44,429 nucleotides of DNA from CAYUPI01 sp964446585. Lineage in GTDB: Bacteria; Verrucomicrobiota; Verrucomicrobiia; Limisphaerales; UBA8199. Made by a program: the position numbers and the translations under genes. The stretch lies in the NCBI GenBank assembly GCA_964446585.1, contig CAYUPI010000045.1:1-44429 (forward strand), given 5' to 3'. The notes beneath the pieces were generated by a model. That model ran no database searches. It was not told where the DNA came from and worked only from the letters and a program-made list of their open reading frames with translations. This document shows, one piece after another, positions 18,359 through 27,536 of the stretch (the first letter of the stretch is position 1; every line of letters starts with the position of its first letter).

Positions 18359-20217
18359 AGCCCGACGGCCAGCGCCGCGAGCGAATCGCCGGCGATCAAT
18401 CCCCCTCCCACCAGTGACATGGTGCTCATGTCCGCAGGCAAATCGCCCTCCGCAGTTTGCTTTCCAGACGTGAATTTTTTCTGGGCTGCCTCAAAGAGCG
18501 AGCCGCCCACACCCCCGGCAGTCCACCACAGCACGGCCGGCAACTCAACGAAACCGCCGAAGGCCGAAGCGTATGGGCTCGGAAGCAGGACCGCGTCCAG
18601 GAAAAAGTCCGTGGCCTTGCCCGCTCGGGACTGTTTAGCAAACACCTGGTAGCGAGGAATCCTCTTAATCAACTTGCGCGCGCCGTCGATGAGCAGGCCG
18701 AGGATAATGCCCAACTTCAGCGCTGTCATGAAGTGCGCCTTTGGGTGGGTGATGCCTTTGAGCGCGCCCACCAGCTTTAAGGTCATGGCCGACTGCCATT
18801 TTTGGGCGCCCGCGACCTGCGTGTTGGAGAATTGGTCCACCTTGAGCACGGGGTAGGCGCTCATGAAGAGTTTGGCGAGCACAACCGCCAGCACCGCTCC
18901 CATCAGCACGCCGATGACCTGATAGCGGAATTGAATGATACGATTGGTGCCGAGCCGCCAGCCGGTCGAGCGATCCTGCTGCATGTCGCATCCCACGTTG
19001 CAGGAGACGAAGACAATCGCGGCACACATCAGGCCGACGCTTGGATCTTTCAGCCCGAAAGCAACCAAAATAAAGACCGTCGCCACAAATGCGGTCGAGA
19101 GCGGATTCCAATCGGAGATGCCCTGCGAGATACCGTTAATCAAAACAAACAGAAAGGCGAGGCCCACCCCCACCACCAGGAGGGACACAGGCTGGCCCAT
19201 GATTTCATGGCCGACCACCACTACGGCAGCCCCCCAGAAAAAGACCCATCCAATCAGCCTGAACACATTGACGCGCTTCCAGTCCTCGGCCGGCCTGACC
19301 GGTTCGACAGACTTCTCGCGGTAGCGGCGAACGGCCTGGACCAGAATCAAAAAAATGTCGAGCATCGCCGCTCCAAGGATGGTTCCAAGGGAAATAATAT
19401 AGCCGGCTTTGCGATAAGATTCCTCCGGGCCCAACCAATTAATGGTTCGTAGGTAGGGAGTCAGGAAATAACCGGTGACACCAACGACGAAGGCCGGGAT
19501 GGCGATGCGGGCGCCGACGATCATCCCCGCGCCGACGGTCGAAGCCGAGATTCCCAGGTTTTCCAAACGGGCGACGGAAGCGCTGGAAAGGCCGAAGCGG
19601 GAAAACCAGGGAATATTCAGCGCGAAGACATTCGCTACGAAACCGACGCCGACGCCCCCGCCCAGTTTGCCAATCGAGCGCTTGAGCAGATTCTTATCGG
19701 TCAAGGCGCGTAAGATGTTGGCGACCGCGAAGCCTGAGGGATACGTCAGTTGCATCCGATCGACCAGGAGGGGCGTGTAGAGCATGCCCACTCCCGCGCC
19801 GAACATGCCGATTGAAACCAAGTAAAGCACCAGCTTCCACGCGGGAGGCTCAGGCAGTCCCAGCCAGATCATGGCCTGCGCCAGCACTCCCATGGCGCAC
19901 AAACCCGCAACCGATGCGGCCATCGTCTGCATGTAATTGGCACCGTGCTTGCCCTCCGGCCCGTACGGCAGCGTGACCGTGCTGCCCAGAATTCCGGCGA
20001 GCACCTGGCCGCCGATAAAAAAGCCGATCGAGAAATTCATGAACGCAGCCGAGACACCCCCGAGTGGGCCGAGGATGAAAATGGCCACGCAGGCGAGCAT
20101 GACATGATACGCAGGTGAACCGATGCGGGGAAGGAAGCGCCTGAACGAGGCGGCTGAGGAGCGAGGCTCGGTGTCGGGCACCGACGGACCGGGCGGAGTA
20201 CTCAGATTCACGGACAT
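18328..20217 (-). CDS. OPT family oligopeptide transporter
   Basis: This integral inner-membrane protein of 629 residues belongs to the OPT superfamily of proton-coupled importers of oligopeptides or metal-peptide complexes. It has about 14-16 hydrophobic helices. Family-like segments include FIGGQVLAGILGSTVTLPYG near the N-terminus, LYTPLLVDRMQLTYPSGFAVANILRAL, NVGCDMQQDRSTGWRLGTNR, and MFVGFVELPAVLWW-like text near the end (here AFGGFVELPAVLWWTAGGVGG). It is divergent from a POT transporter 127 bases away. Its stop codon lies inside the end of the convergent coiled-coil gene, so the two transcripts overlap by at least 31 bases. Substrate preference cannot be read from sequence; siderophore or metal-peptide transport is as possible as plain peptides. 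Confidence 0.88.
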   Translation of the reverse strand: MSVNLSTPPGPSVPDTEPRSSAASFRRFLPRIGSPAYHVMLACVAIFILGPLGGVSAAFMNFSIGFFIGGQVLAGILGSTVTLPYGPEGKHGANYMQTMAASVAGLCAMGVLAQAMIWLGLPEPPAWKLVLYLVSIGMFGAGVGMLYTPLLVDRMQLTYPSGFAVANILRALTDKNLLKRSIGKLGGGVGVGFVANVFALNIPWFSRFGLSSASVARLENLGISASTVGAGMIVGARIAIPAFVVGVTGYFLTPYLRTINWLGPEESYRKAGYIISLGTILGAAMLDIFLILVQAVRRYREKSVEPVRPAEDWKRVNVFRLIGWVFFWGAAVVVVGHEIMGQPVSLLVVGVGLAFLFVLINGISQGISDWNPLSTAFVATVFILVAFGLKDPSVGLMCAAIVFVSCNVGCDMQQDRSTGWRLGTNRIIQFRYQVIGVLMGAVLAVVLAKLFMSAYPVLKVDQFSNTQVAGAQKWQSAMTLKLVGALKGITHPKAHFMTALKLGIILGLLIDGARKLIKRIPRYQVFAKQSRAGKATDFFLDAVLLPSPYASAFGGFVELPAVLWWTAGGVGGSLFEAAQKKFTSGKQTAEGDLPADMSTMSLVGGGLIAGDSLAALAVGLYGLLRTFLS

Positions 20218-20344
20218 ACGGCGGCGGATTCTGGCCGAAACTGTAGCCGCCGGAAAGCGCGAAGGTGAGCGCTCAGCAGATCCCGTTTATAGACCGAATT
20301 AGATCTTTGCTCCGGGGTGCCATCTGGAATAATCCGGCCCATCT

Positions 20345-21763
20345 ATGGCGAAGCATCAATACCTCACTGCGCCTCTAAAGACAGATCGGATGCCTCCGGG
20401 CGTGCCGTTTATCGTCGGCAACGAGGCCGCCGAGCGCTTCAGTTATTACGGCATGAATTCCATCCTCGTCTTCTTCATGACGCACTACCTTCTCAATGCG
20501 CGCGGCCAGGCAGATCTCATGTCCGAACCGCAAGCCAATGGATGGTACCACATGTTCGTCTTTTCCGTTTATTTCCTGCCCCTGTTAGGAGCGCTGCTGG
20601 GCGACGCGATCCTGGGCAAGTATCGAACCATCCTTTACCTTTCCATCGTTTACTGCTGCGGTCATCTCGCACTGGCTATCCTCCACACGCGCCTGGGCCT
20701 AGTCTTGGGCCTAGGGTTGATAGCCCTGGGCGCCGGCGGGATCAAACCTTGTGTCTCCGCAAATGTCGGTGACCAGTTCGGCGCCTCCAACCAGCACCTC
20801 CTGACCCGCGTATTCAGTTGGTTCTACTTTTCAATCAACTTCGGCTCGGCATTTTCGACCCTGTTGATTCCCTGGATGCTGGACCCGTACCGCGTGCCGG
20901 CCGACCAGGCGGCGGCCTGGCCCGCGTGGCTGGTGCGGCTGCTGGAAGGCCTCCACGGCCCCGACATTGCCTTCGGCACTCCGGGCGTTTTCATGCTCAT
21001 CGCGACAGTGATCTTCTGGCTCGGACGCAAGAAGTTTGTCCACCTCCCGCCGGCGGGACTGGGCCAGTATTTCAAGGAGATTTCGCAGCCCGAGAACCTT
21101 AGGGCGCTGCGCAATCTCCTGATCCTGGTTCCCTTTGCAGCGATGTTCTGGGCCTTGTGGCAGCAGAATTTTTCATCCTGGATTCACCAGGCCGAGCACA
21201 TGGACCGCCACCTCTTCGGCATCGAATGGAAGGCGGACCAGATTCAGACCGTTAATCCCATTTTCATCCTGCTCATGCTGCCGCTCTTCTCTTACGTGAT
21301 ATATCCGGCGGTCAACAAGGTGTTCCATTTGACTCCGCTGCGGAAGATCGGCATCGGCCTCTTTGTGACGGCTCTGGCGTTTGTGAATGTTGGCTTAATT
21401 CAGTTGCGCATCGATGCCGGGCAGAAGCCGCACATCGGCTGGCAAATCCTGGCGTTCGTGATCCTGACCGCAGGTGAAGTGATGGTTTCCGTGACGCATT
21501 TGGAGTTTGCCTACACGCAAGCACCCAGGAAAATGAAGTCGCTCGTCATGTGTACCTATTTGGGCGCAGTGTCCCTGGGCAACGCCTTTACCGCGGGGGT
21601 CAATTTCTACCTTGAGAGATCCAAAACTGCCAGCCTCCACGCCGGCTACTTCTTTTTCTTCGTGTTAGTGATGCTCGCGGCAGCGGCGCTCTTCGGCTTC
21701 TTCGCGCGGTTTTATAGCGGGAAAACGTACATCCAGGACGACGCGGCTCCGCAGCCGGCGTGA
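20345..21763 (+). CDS. POT (PTR2) family proton-dependent oligopeptide transporter
   Basis: This 472-residue major-facilitator protein imports di- and tripeptides with protons. The POT signature ExxERFxYYG is present near the N-terminus (Glu27, Glu30, Arg31 in NEAAERFSYYG), and the second signature region is visible as GAGGIKPCVSANVGDQF. About 12-14 membrane helices are expected. The central AxxFWALWQQNFSSW segment matches POT helix 7. It is transcribed away from the OPT transporter. The two families are unrelated, so this is a functional rather than an evolutionary pair. A 9-bp hairpin follows the stop. Confidence 0.93.
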   Translation: MAKHQYLTAPLKTDRMPPGVPFIVGNEAAERFSYYGMNSILVFFMTHYLLNARGQADLMSEPQANGWYHMFVFSVYFLPLLGALLGDAILGKYRTILYLSIVYCCGHLALAILHTRLGLVLGLGLIALGAGGIKPCVSANVGDQFGASNQHLLTRVFSWFYFSINFGSAFSTLLIPWMLDPYRVPADQAAAWPAWLVRLLEGLHGPDIAFGTPGVFMLIATVIFWLGRKKFVHLPPAGLGQYFKEISQPENLRALRNLLILVPFAAMFWALWQQNFSSWIHQAEHMDRHLFGIEWKADQIQTVNPIFILLMLPLFSYVIYPAVNKVFHLTPLRKIGIGLFVTALAFVNVGLIQLRIDAGQKPHIGWQILAFVILTAGEVMVSVTHLEFAYTQAPRKMKSLVMCTYLGAVSLGNAFTAGVNFYLERSKTASLHAGYFFFFVLVMLAAAALFGFFARFYSGKTYIQDDAAPQPA

Positions 21764-21771
21764 AGTCAGCC

Positions 21772-21796
21772 GCGCACTGAACGAGACTCAGTGCGC
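21772..21796. terminator. stem-loop between convergent genes
   Basis: A perfect 9-bp stem (GCGCACTGA with TCAGTGCGC) closes a 7-base loop, nine bases after the POT stop and 51 bases beyond the stop of the small plug-like gene. The U-tract is poor on both strands (AACAATTTCTTG on plus), so termination is possible but not certain. It is the only structure seen in this convergent gap. Confidence 0.45.
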
Positions 21797-21847
21797 CCGG
21801 AACAATTTCTTGCCTCGCTCCGGCACAGAAGAAATTGGCCGCGGGGA

Positions 21848-22171
21848 TCAGTGAATCCCGCTGTGGATCAGCACCTGCTTGAGATCCGAGGCTCCGCTCC
21901 GCTCAATCGTCCCACGATCCAGCACAATCACCTGGCTTGAGCCGTCCGTGAGCCACCCATGCTTGTTCGCCTTTTGCTTGATGTAAGAGCCGGTGAGCAA
22001 GACGCCACCCTTGTCCTGAGAGGATGCGCTTTGGGTCTTCTTCGCGTTCTCCACAGCCTTAACGTCGGTCTTCTTGGCGTTCTTTTCTTTGGCTTCAGCG
22101 CCGTCCCGGGCAAACGCAGTTGAACCAGCAACGAAGGCAATGGCCAGAGCTAATGTTAGCACGGTTTTCAT
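21848..22171 (-). CDS. small exported protein resembling the start of a TonB receptor plug
   Basis: From the ATG at 22171 this is 107 residues: a signal peptide of 21 residues ending GSTAFA, a Lys/Ala/Glu-rich linker (about 22-54), and a C-terminal 53 residues that look like the N-terminal part of a TonB plug. The segment VLLTGSYI (57-64) parallels VVVTGSYI in the neighbouring receptor, and VIVLDRGTIERSGASDLKQVL (split by me at 81-101) has the plug pattern I-x-x-(I/S)GA-x-D(L/V). No barrel follows. An open TTG lies 57 bases upstream, but the signal peptide favours the ATG. A terminator separates it from the receptor gene, so it probably has its own promoter. It could be a remnant of a receptor or a small partner that contacts TonB; I cannot decide which. 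Confidence 0.65.
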   Translation of the reverse strand: MKTVLTLALAIAFVAGSTAFARDGAEAKEKNAKKTDVKAVENAKKTQSASSQDKGGVLLTGSYIKQKANKHGWLTDGSSQVIVLDRGTIERSGASDLKQVLIHSGIH

Positions 22172-22245
22172 AATTATCACCAACACTGCTTTCCAGGATA
22201 AGCATGCCCCATCAAGCAGCTTTTTCAAGCAAAAAGTGCCGCCAA

Positions 22246-22278
22246 TAAAAAGGGCCGAACCCTGGCGGACTCGGCCCT
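22246..22278 (-). terminator. Rho-independent terminator of the TonB receptor gene
   Basis: On the minus strand an 8-bp perfect stem (AGGGCCGA with TCGGCCCT) and a 12-base loop are followed at once by TTTTTATT. It starts 17 bases after the receptor stop codon. It therefore ends the receptor transcript before the small plug-like gene. Confidence 0.88.
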
Positions 22279-22294
22279 CGAAAGAACGACCGAT

Positions 22295-25200
22295 CTAGAA
22301 CTTCTTGGTGATCTCGAAATAGACGAACCGCCCCAGAATGTCATAGGTCGATTTATCCGTGTTATCCTCGAAGGAGGAGGCGATGATCGGGGGCGCATTG
22401 TCGGTCACGTTGTTGCAACCGACCGCGATGCGGGTGCGGTCGTACCACTTGCCCGGGTTCTTAAACTCATAGGCCAGTTGCATGTCAATGGAGTACCAAC
22501 TATCAATCGTCCACGATTTATTGTTCAGCGTGAAATCATTAAACGGCTTGCCATACGTCGGCGAGGTGGGGTCAGTGTCAGTCGTGCCCACCGATGGGAA
22601 CGCATCGCCCTTGTCCTCCACCGAGGGAATGTAGCGCGCATTGACGCTGTAAGTGAAGTTATGGAAGTCCCAGATCAGGCCCATCGTGATATGCCAGTCC
22701 GGGATCAGACCCTGCCCGCCGCCGATTCCGTTCAGACGATCGGTGTACTGCCCCCGGTATTGATACGGGCCGTGGTTTACCCTGATCAGGTTTCCGTTGT
22801 CGTCCACAATAGGAATGCTGTGGATCGTCGGATCATCGTACTCGAAACTGAAGGTCACGGTCGCGTTTGCATAGAGATTGATCTTTCCATACTTAGACGG
22901 ATCCAGAGGGAGCAAATAATTGACGCCCAGATCCAGACCATCGGTTTCCGTTTGCGCGCCATTTTCCAAAGGAATGGTCATGGTGCCATAAGTGGTCGTC
23001 GTGACCTGGTCCGCATTAGTCGTCGTCAGGGGGTTGCCGCCTATGTCACGATAGTTGCCGACAAATCTCGAAGCGGAACCTTTGGCGTTCAGATCGTTGA
23101 GTATGGCCTGCTCCGAGTCGCGGAAGATGTCGCTCTTGGTCTTGACGTGGAAATAATCGACGCTGACGGTCAAGCCGGGGATGACCTTCGGGGTGACAAC
23201 AATTCCGCCGCCGTAGTTCTCCGCATCCACCGCGACCAGCTTGTTATTGGAGACGTTTCTGGTGGTCGCTTGGATAGTGCCGTCGGGGAATGAAAGGACG
23301 GGGTTGTTTTGAGCCGCGCCCCCGAACAGTTGGAAGGTGGTCGGAGCAACGAAGCTCTGCGAGTAGGAGCCGCGGAGGGTGATCTGCTCATCCACGGGCT
23401 GCCAGCGTACGAGCACCTTCGGCACGGCTGAATCCCCACCCGGGTCGAAAGTTTCGTACCGACCTGCGGCTGTAACTTCCAAATTATGGAACCCAGGCAC
23501 GTTCATGTCGGGCGAGGTTACCGGGATGTGCACTTCGACAAAGCCGGCCCATGAATCCCTTCTCCCGCTGGTCGGCTCTTGCGCATTGAGTCCCGGCACT
23601 TTGCCGATCCGAGTCAGGCCGTCGAAATCGATCGCAAGCGTTTCGGAGCGGAATCCGCCACCGACGGCGAACCCCAGTTTGCCCCCTGGCAGATCGAGCG
23701 GTTGTCCCGTGATATTTCCGTCCATATCCCATTCGGTGGACTTGCCGACTTGGAACAGAGACGTGGAGATGGCATGGATTGTGTCTGGACTGTTAGGCCC
23801 GCTGGCTGTTGGATATGGAGCTGTGGGTGAAAAGAAGATGTTGTACATGGGCACCAGATTACCATTCGCATCGCGCAGGCGGCTGAGGCCAGCGGCCGCC
23901 AGCATCGGGTCGGCGTTCGGCACCAGGGCCTGATCGAGCGCGGCGCCGTTGATGGCGTTTCGAGTAAATTGAATCTGGTCGCCCTGGTTGTAGGTGTAAG
24001 CCGCATTGTAGGTGTACCCATTTTCGAACTCGCCTTTCAATCCAGCGACGATGTGGTAGAAATCGGTCTGGCTATCAAAGATCCTGGGGCCGCTCTGGAT
24101 GAAACGTGAGCGGACGCGATTGTAGCGGAAATTGCCTGGCACCCCATCGGGGCCGAGTGCTACGCCGAATGGATTGTACGCGTTGTCGGCGGGTACATTG
24201 ATGTTGGAATTGACAGGATCAAGGCCGATAACAGGAGAAGGCGCCAGCCCTCCAATGCTCTCAGTGTTGGCAAAGAGGAATTGACCGAAAAACTGCATCT
24301 GTTTTCCGAACAAATCGTACTCCCCGGTGGCGAAGGCTTGTTTTCGATCCTGCGACAGGATTGAAGCATGGCCCGGAAATAATGCCGTGTTGAGCAGGCC
24401 AGCGGTCCTGAACGCTCCTGGCAATGCAACGTAGGGCCCAAGGCCGTTACCGGTTGGGTCCACATATCCATTTGCGATGGCATAGGCGTTGTAGTTGTCA
24501 ACTGCGCCGGCCCCTGTGAATGTTTGGCCGGGGAACACCGGCGGGCTGCCAGGTGTATGATAAAATCCATTGGCGTCAGGCGGCCCTCCGACGAGGTTTG
24601 GGTTATAGCCTGGAAAGGGGACGCCCGTGGGCGACTGCGGGCCCAAAAAAGGCGAATTGGCTAAAAGGTAACTGACCGCCCTTTCATTGGCGTGCCTGCT
24701 TTGTATTTTACCCGGAAAGCTCGGGCTGAAGTAGCCGCTTGAGGATGGATCAATTCCCAAAGCAGTCAACTGGTCCCTGCTTAACGAGGGGACATCCCGG
24801 TCCCGCGTTATGAGCGGGTCCATGTGGTAATACTGCACACCGGCGAAAAAGGACCCTTTCTCGCCTGTGATCCCTCCCACCGCTGAAGCTCGCTGCTCAG
24901 TGACATCGCCTCTTCCGGTAGCGAAACCATAACGGCCGTTGAGTTCCACGCCATTGTAGTCCTTCTTCGTGATGATGTTGACTACACCGCCGACAGCCTC
25001 CGACCCGTACAGTGCGGAAGCGCCGTCCTTGAGAATTTCGATCCGTTCAACGATTGCCAGCGGAATGGTGTTCAGGTCCACCAACTGGCCGTTGCTGAAC
25101 GCAGACTTGCCGAGCCTGCGGCCGTTGAGCATCACCAAGGTCGAGAGATTGCGGATGGCGACGTTAGCTTCGCCGAACCCGCCGTTGTTGACGGTCTGGC

Positions 25201-25483
25201 CGACGTTGACGTTGCCGGAAAACGCGGTGCTGACCTTCTTTACCAGGTCCAGCACGTCCTGGGCGCCGATCTGTTCGATTTTAGCGGTACCGATGGTTTC
25301 GACTGGTGCCGGACCCACCGTTTCCGCCGTGGGGATGTATGAGCCGGTCACAACCACCGGCTTCATTGTGGTCGCGTTAGTATCTGCCGCCGTTGCAAGA
25401 CCGGCCCCGGAGAGCAAACAGATCAGAACGGCGAGCAGGCTTGCGCGTACATATGACGTGATATTCCTTTGGAGTTCGTTCAT
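22295..25483 (-). CDS. TonB-dependent outer-membrane receptor
   Basis: This 1062-residue protein imports a large substrate across the outer membrane with energy from TonB-ExbBD. It has a signal peptide (cleavage near Ala33), then a short TonB-box-like stretch with VVVTGSYI (43-50), a plug domain to about residue 180 (TLVMLNGRRLG, VERIEILKDGASALYGSEAVGGVVNII as family marks), and a long beta-barrel ending in phenylalanine (ITKKF), as outer-membrane barrels do. The NTD carboxypeptidase-like or FecR-signalling extensions seen in other receptors are absent. The pattern fits the large receptors used for oligomers (peptides, sugars) rather than a classic siderophore receptor, but the substrate is unknown. 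It is divergent from tonB-exbB-exbD-exbD and followed by its own terminator. Confidence 0.93.
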   Translation of the reverse strand: MNELQRNITSYVRASLLAVLICLLSGAGLATAADTNATTMKPVVVTGSYIPTAETVGPAPVETIGTAKIEQIGAQDVLDLVKKVSTAFSGNVNVGQTVNNGGFGEANVAIRNLSTLVMLNGRRLGKSAFSNGQLVDLNTIPLAIVERIEILKDGASALYGSEAVGGVVNIITKKDYNGVELNGRYGFATGRGDVTEQRASAVGGITGEKGSFFAGVQYYHMDPLITRDRDVPSLSRDQLTALGIDPSSSGYFSPSFPGKIQSRHANERAVSYLLANSPFLGPQSPTGVPFPGYNPNLVGGPPDANGFYHTPGSPPVFPGQTFTGAGAVDNYNAYAIANGYVDPTGNGLGPYVALPGAFRTAGLLNTALFPGHASILSQDRKQAFATGEYDLFGKQMQFFGQFLFANTESIGGLAPSPVIGLDPVNSNINVPADNAYNPFGVALGPDGVPGNFRYNRVRSRFIQSGPRIFDSQTDFYHIVAGLKGEFENGYTYNAAYTYNQGDQIQFTRNAINGAALDQALVPNADPMLAAAGLSRLRDANGNLVPMYNIFFSPTAPYPTASGPNSPDTIHAISTSLFQVGKSTEWDMDGNITGQPLDLPGGKLGFAVGGGFRSETLAIDFDGLTRIGKVPGLNAQEPTSGRRDSWAGFVEVHIPVTSPDMNVPGFHNLEVTAAGRYETFDPGGDSAVPKVLVRWQPVDEQITLRGSYSQSFVAPTTFQLFGGAAQNNPVLSFPDGTIQATTRNVSNNKLVAVDAENYGGGIVVTPKVIPGLTVSVDYFHVKTKSDIFRDSEQAILNDLNAKGSASRFVGNYRDIGGNPLTTTNADQVTTTTYGTMTIPLENGAQTETDGLDLGVNYLLPLDPSKYGKINLYANATVTFSFEYDDPTIHSIPIVDDNGNLIRVNHGPYQYRGQYTDRLNGIGGGQGLIPDWHITMGLIWDFHNFTYSVNARYIPSVEDKGDAFPSVGTTDTDPTSPTYGKPFNDFTLNNKSWTIDSWYSIDMQLAYEFKNPGKWYDRTRIAVGCNNVTDNAPPIIASSFEDNTDKSTYDILGRFVYFEITKKF

Positions 25484-25925
25484 AACGTTAGTTGGGTTTG
25501 GTTACGGAATGACTCTTGGCGCTTTTTAACCCCTTCTCGATGAAGAATGCAAGAAAAATAATTTTACTTTTGATTTCGCTTTACAAAGGAAATGGTTGCG
25601 GAACGGCTGAAGCAGCATAAGATTAAGGTGTGACCCGGAAGACGGCTTGGCAGGGCATTGGTCAGGACAGAGAGAGTGGAATGCAAGTGGCACGGATAGA
25701 GGGACTTAGACCGTCGCAACCGAGCGAGAACGGCGCTCATCTAAACGCCGTTGCCATGTGCCTTTGGAGGCACAGAAACCAGCAACGCCTCCCAGATGGT
25801 TGCTCCCCGCATCAAATTCCACCTCCTGGAATTTTGGATATCGCAACTATTCGGATGGCGGTTTTTGAGCTTGGGCGTCGTTTCGTCTGCCTACGCACAA
25901 TGTGCCGGAAAAGGCTTGGAGACAT
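25484..25925. other. 442-base divergent control region between the TonB receptor and tonB
   Basis: No convincing gene lies here. Near the receptor is an A/T-rich stretch with a promoter candidate (25524-25552). Towards tonB there are two perfect small hairpins: GTGCCT/AGGCAC at 25758-25773 and AAATTCCA/TGGAATTT at 25814-25834. They may be part of a structured tonB leader. I could not match the region to a riboswitch class known to me (cobalamin, TPP and similar consensus boxes are not apparent). An open frame across it (about 72 codons) has a poor composition and overlaps the real tonB start. Confidence 0.5.
25524..25552 (-). promoter_or_regulatory. candidate promoter of the TonB receptor gene
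   Basis: On the minus strand a TTGCAT box and a TTAAAA box stand 17 bases apart, about 41 bases before the receptor ATG, behind an A/T-rich stretch. Each box matches the sigma-70 consensus in only three positions, so this is tentative. Confidence 0.3.
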
Positions 25926-26666
25926 ATGAGCGACACGAGCACTTCAGTCCCGTACAATCCGTTCGCTGAAAACGCCGGAGGGTATCAGCTTTCGGATGAT
26001 TTAGCGCGACTCTGTTTGCCAACGGAGTTCAAAGACTCGTACCGTCGCATCGCGTGGGTGGACTCGATTTGCGCTCTGTTCCTGATCATCGGCTTGATCG
26101 GATTAAGGCCGCCCAGGATCGTCGAGAAGCCAATCACGCCACCTCCCGAAATCGTCCCAGTGATTTTCACTCCTCCCGAAGAACAGCCAAAGCCGCAGCC
26201 GCAAACTAAACCGCCGGAGGAACCACAGGAAACACAAGAGGCGCCGGTCGAAGCGCCGCCCATCCCGACCGTCGTGGCGGCGAACACACCGAACGTAGCC
26301 TTTGCCGTCCCGGTCGAAGGCCCTGTGGCCCTGGCGCCGATGAGCCGAGCGGCACCGCCTCCTCCCATCACTCAAGTGGCACCACAACCCAAGAAGTTCG
26401 TGCCCGGTCAAGGGGAGGGTGGCACCTTTCCATGGCCGACGAGTTATCCGCGCGAAGCGAGGGAACAGCGGCTGCAAGGCACCGTCATGCTCTCTGTGGT
26501 CGTGGATCAACAGGGCCTGCCCACCCAAGTCGATATCAAAGAAAGCTCGCGACACTTTGTCCTGGATCGCTTCGCCGTGCAGTGGGTCAAGAATCATTGG
26601 CGCTGGCTGCCGGGTGAAACACGATACTATTATGTTCCCTTCCAATTCAATCTGCAGGGAGGGTGA
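25926..26666 (+). CDS. tonB: energy transducer TonB
   Basis: TonB spans the periplasm and passes the inner-membrane proton-motive force, collected by ExbB-ExbD, to outer-membrane receptors. From the ATG at 25926 it is 246 residues. About 42 residues precede the single membrane helix (about 43-60), longer than the usual short cytoplasmic tail. A Pro/Glu/Lys/Gln-rich rigid stretch (about 64-125) follows, and a TonB C-terminal domain closes the protein (YPREAREQRLQGTVMLSVVV, DRFAVQWVKNHWRWLPG). A GGAG four bases before this ATG favours it over an ATG eight codons upstream. It heads the tonB-exbB-exbD-exbD cluster, divergent from the receptor. Confidence 0.9.
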   Translation: MSDTSTSVPYNPFAENAGGYQLSDDLARLCLPTEFKDSYRRIAWVDSICALFLIIGLIGLRPPRIVEKPITPPPEIVPVIFTPPEEQPKPQPQTKPPEEPQETQEAPVEAPPIPTVVAANTPNVAFAVPVEGPVALAPMSRAAPPPPITQVAPQPKKFVPGQGEGGTFPWPTSYPREAREQRLQGTVMLSVVVDQQGLPTQVDIKESSRHFVLDRFAVQWVKNHWRWLPGETRYYYVPFQFNLQGG

Positions 26667-26806
26667 ATTTCTCGACTAAATCCGACGGTCCGCGTAGGCT
26701 CGGCGGAATGCGCAACTGAAGGAAATGGATGAATGAGACGGAGCACCAGACCAAGAGCGCTGGTTCCAAGAGAGGTGTTCGGTCTCCAAGGCAAGGGTCA
26801 TGAGTT

Positions 26807-27475
26807 ATGCTGGCGAACATACTGGTGAAATACTTTGAAGCAGGGGGGCCGATCATGTGGCCGATCCTCATCACCGCCATCGTCGCGGTCGCGGTGGTGG
26901 GCGAGCGCACGTTTTGGTGGTGGCGCGAGAGCCTCAAACGCGATCCCCAAACACTCGAAAAGGTCTTTGCCGCGTTGGAGAACGGGGACTTTCGCGAGGC
27001 CGCCCGGATTTCCAAGGATTCCAATGACCCCGCCATCCGGATGATTTGGCACGGGATGAACCACTTCCATTCCTCCTTGCAGGGCGCGTTGCAAGTGGCG
27101 GCCGGCGTGGAACTGCAAAAGGCCGGGAGGTTCCTGACGGTCATGGACACCCTTGTCACACTGGCTCCGCTGCTGGGCCTGCTGGGCACCGTCTCAGGCA
27201 TATTCAAGACCTTCCTGTCCCTCGGCAGCGCCACCGTCGAAGGGGCGACCAGCACGATCACGGGCGGCATTGGCGAAGCGCTGATTGCGACCATGTGCGG
27301 CCTGGCGATCGCCATCATTTCGCTCATCCCGTTCAACTATTTCACTCGCAAATTGGCCCAGTTGCAGTTCGAGCTGGAATCGGCGGCCACCAATGTCGAG
27401 GTAATGGTCCTGGCAGCGAAGCAGAAGGGGTTCGATACGATGGAATTCCGGCGCGAAGGAGCTTCGACCACGTAG
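26807..27475 (+). CDS. exbB: MotA/TolQ/ExbB proton channel family protein
   Basis: ExbB forms the pentameric proton channel that powers TonB. The protein has 222 residues and three membrane helices (about 15-33, 108-130 and 152-178), with the large cytoplasmic loop between helices 1 and 2. The conserved block TLAPLLGLLGTVSGIFKTF and the GGIGEALIATMCGLAIAI helix are characteristic. It lies 140 bases after tonB and 61 before the first exbD. TolQ is excluded only by context: tonB is adjacent and no tolA, tolB or pal gene is seen. Confidence 0.92.
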   Translation: MLANILVKYFEAGGPIMWPILITAIVAVAVVGERTFWWWRESLKRDPQTLEKVFAALENGDFREAARISKDSNDPAIRMIWHGMNHFHSSLQGALQVAAGVELQKAGRFLTVMDTLVTLAPLLGLLGTVSGIFKTFLSLGSATVEGATSTITGGIGEALIATMCGLAIAIISLIPFNYFTRKLAQLQFELESAATNVEVMVLAAKQKGFDTMEFRREGASTT

Positions 27476-27536
27476 GCGCCAGGTTGCAGGATGACATGCT
27501 GACAAAGCTCCAAACACCAAGCTCGAGACTTTTCGT

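Noticed and set aside
25484..25925. A riboswitch controlling tonB or the receptor
   Set aside because: Only two small hairpins are visible; I found no consensus boxes of the riboswitch classes I know. A covariance-model search would settle it.
25630..25969. Small plus-strand frames upstream of tonB, one with a signal-peptide-like stretch
   Set aside because: They overlap the supported tonB start, lack a ribosome site and show no resemblance to known proteins.
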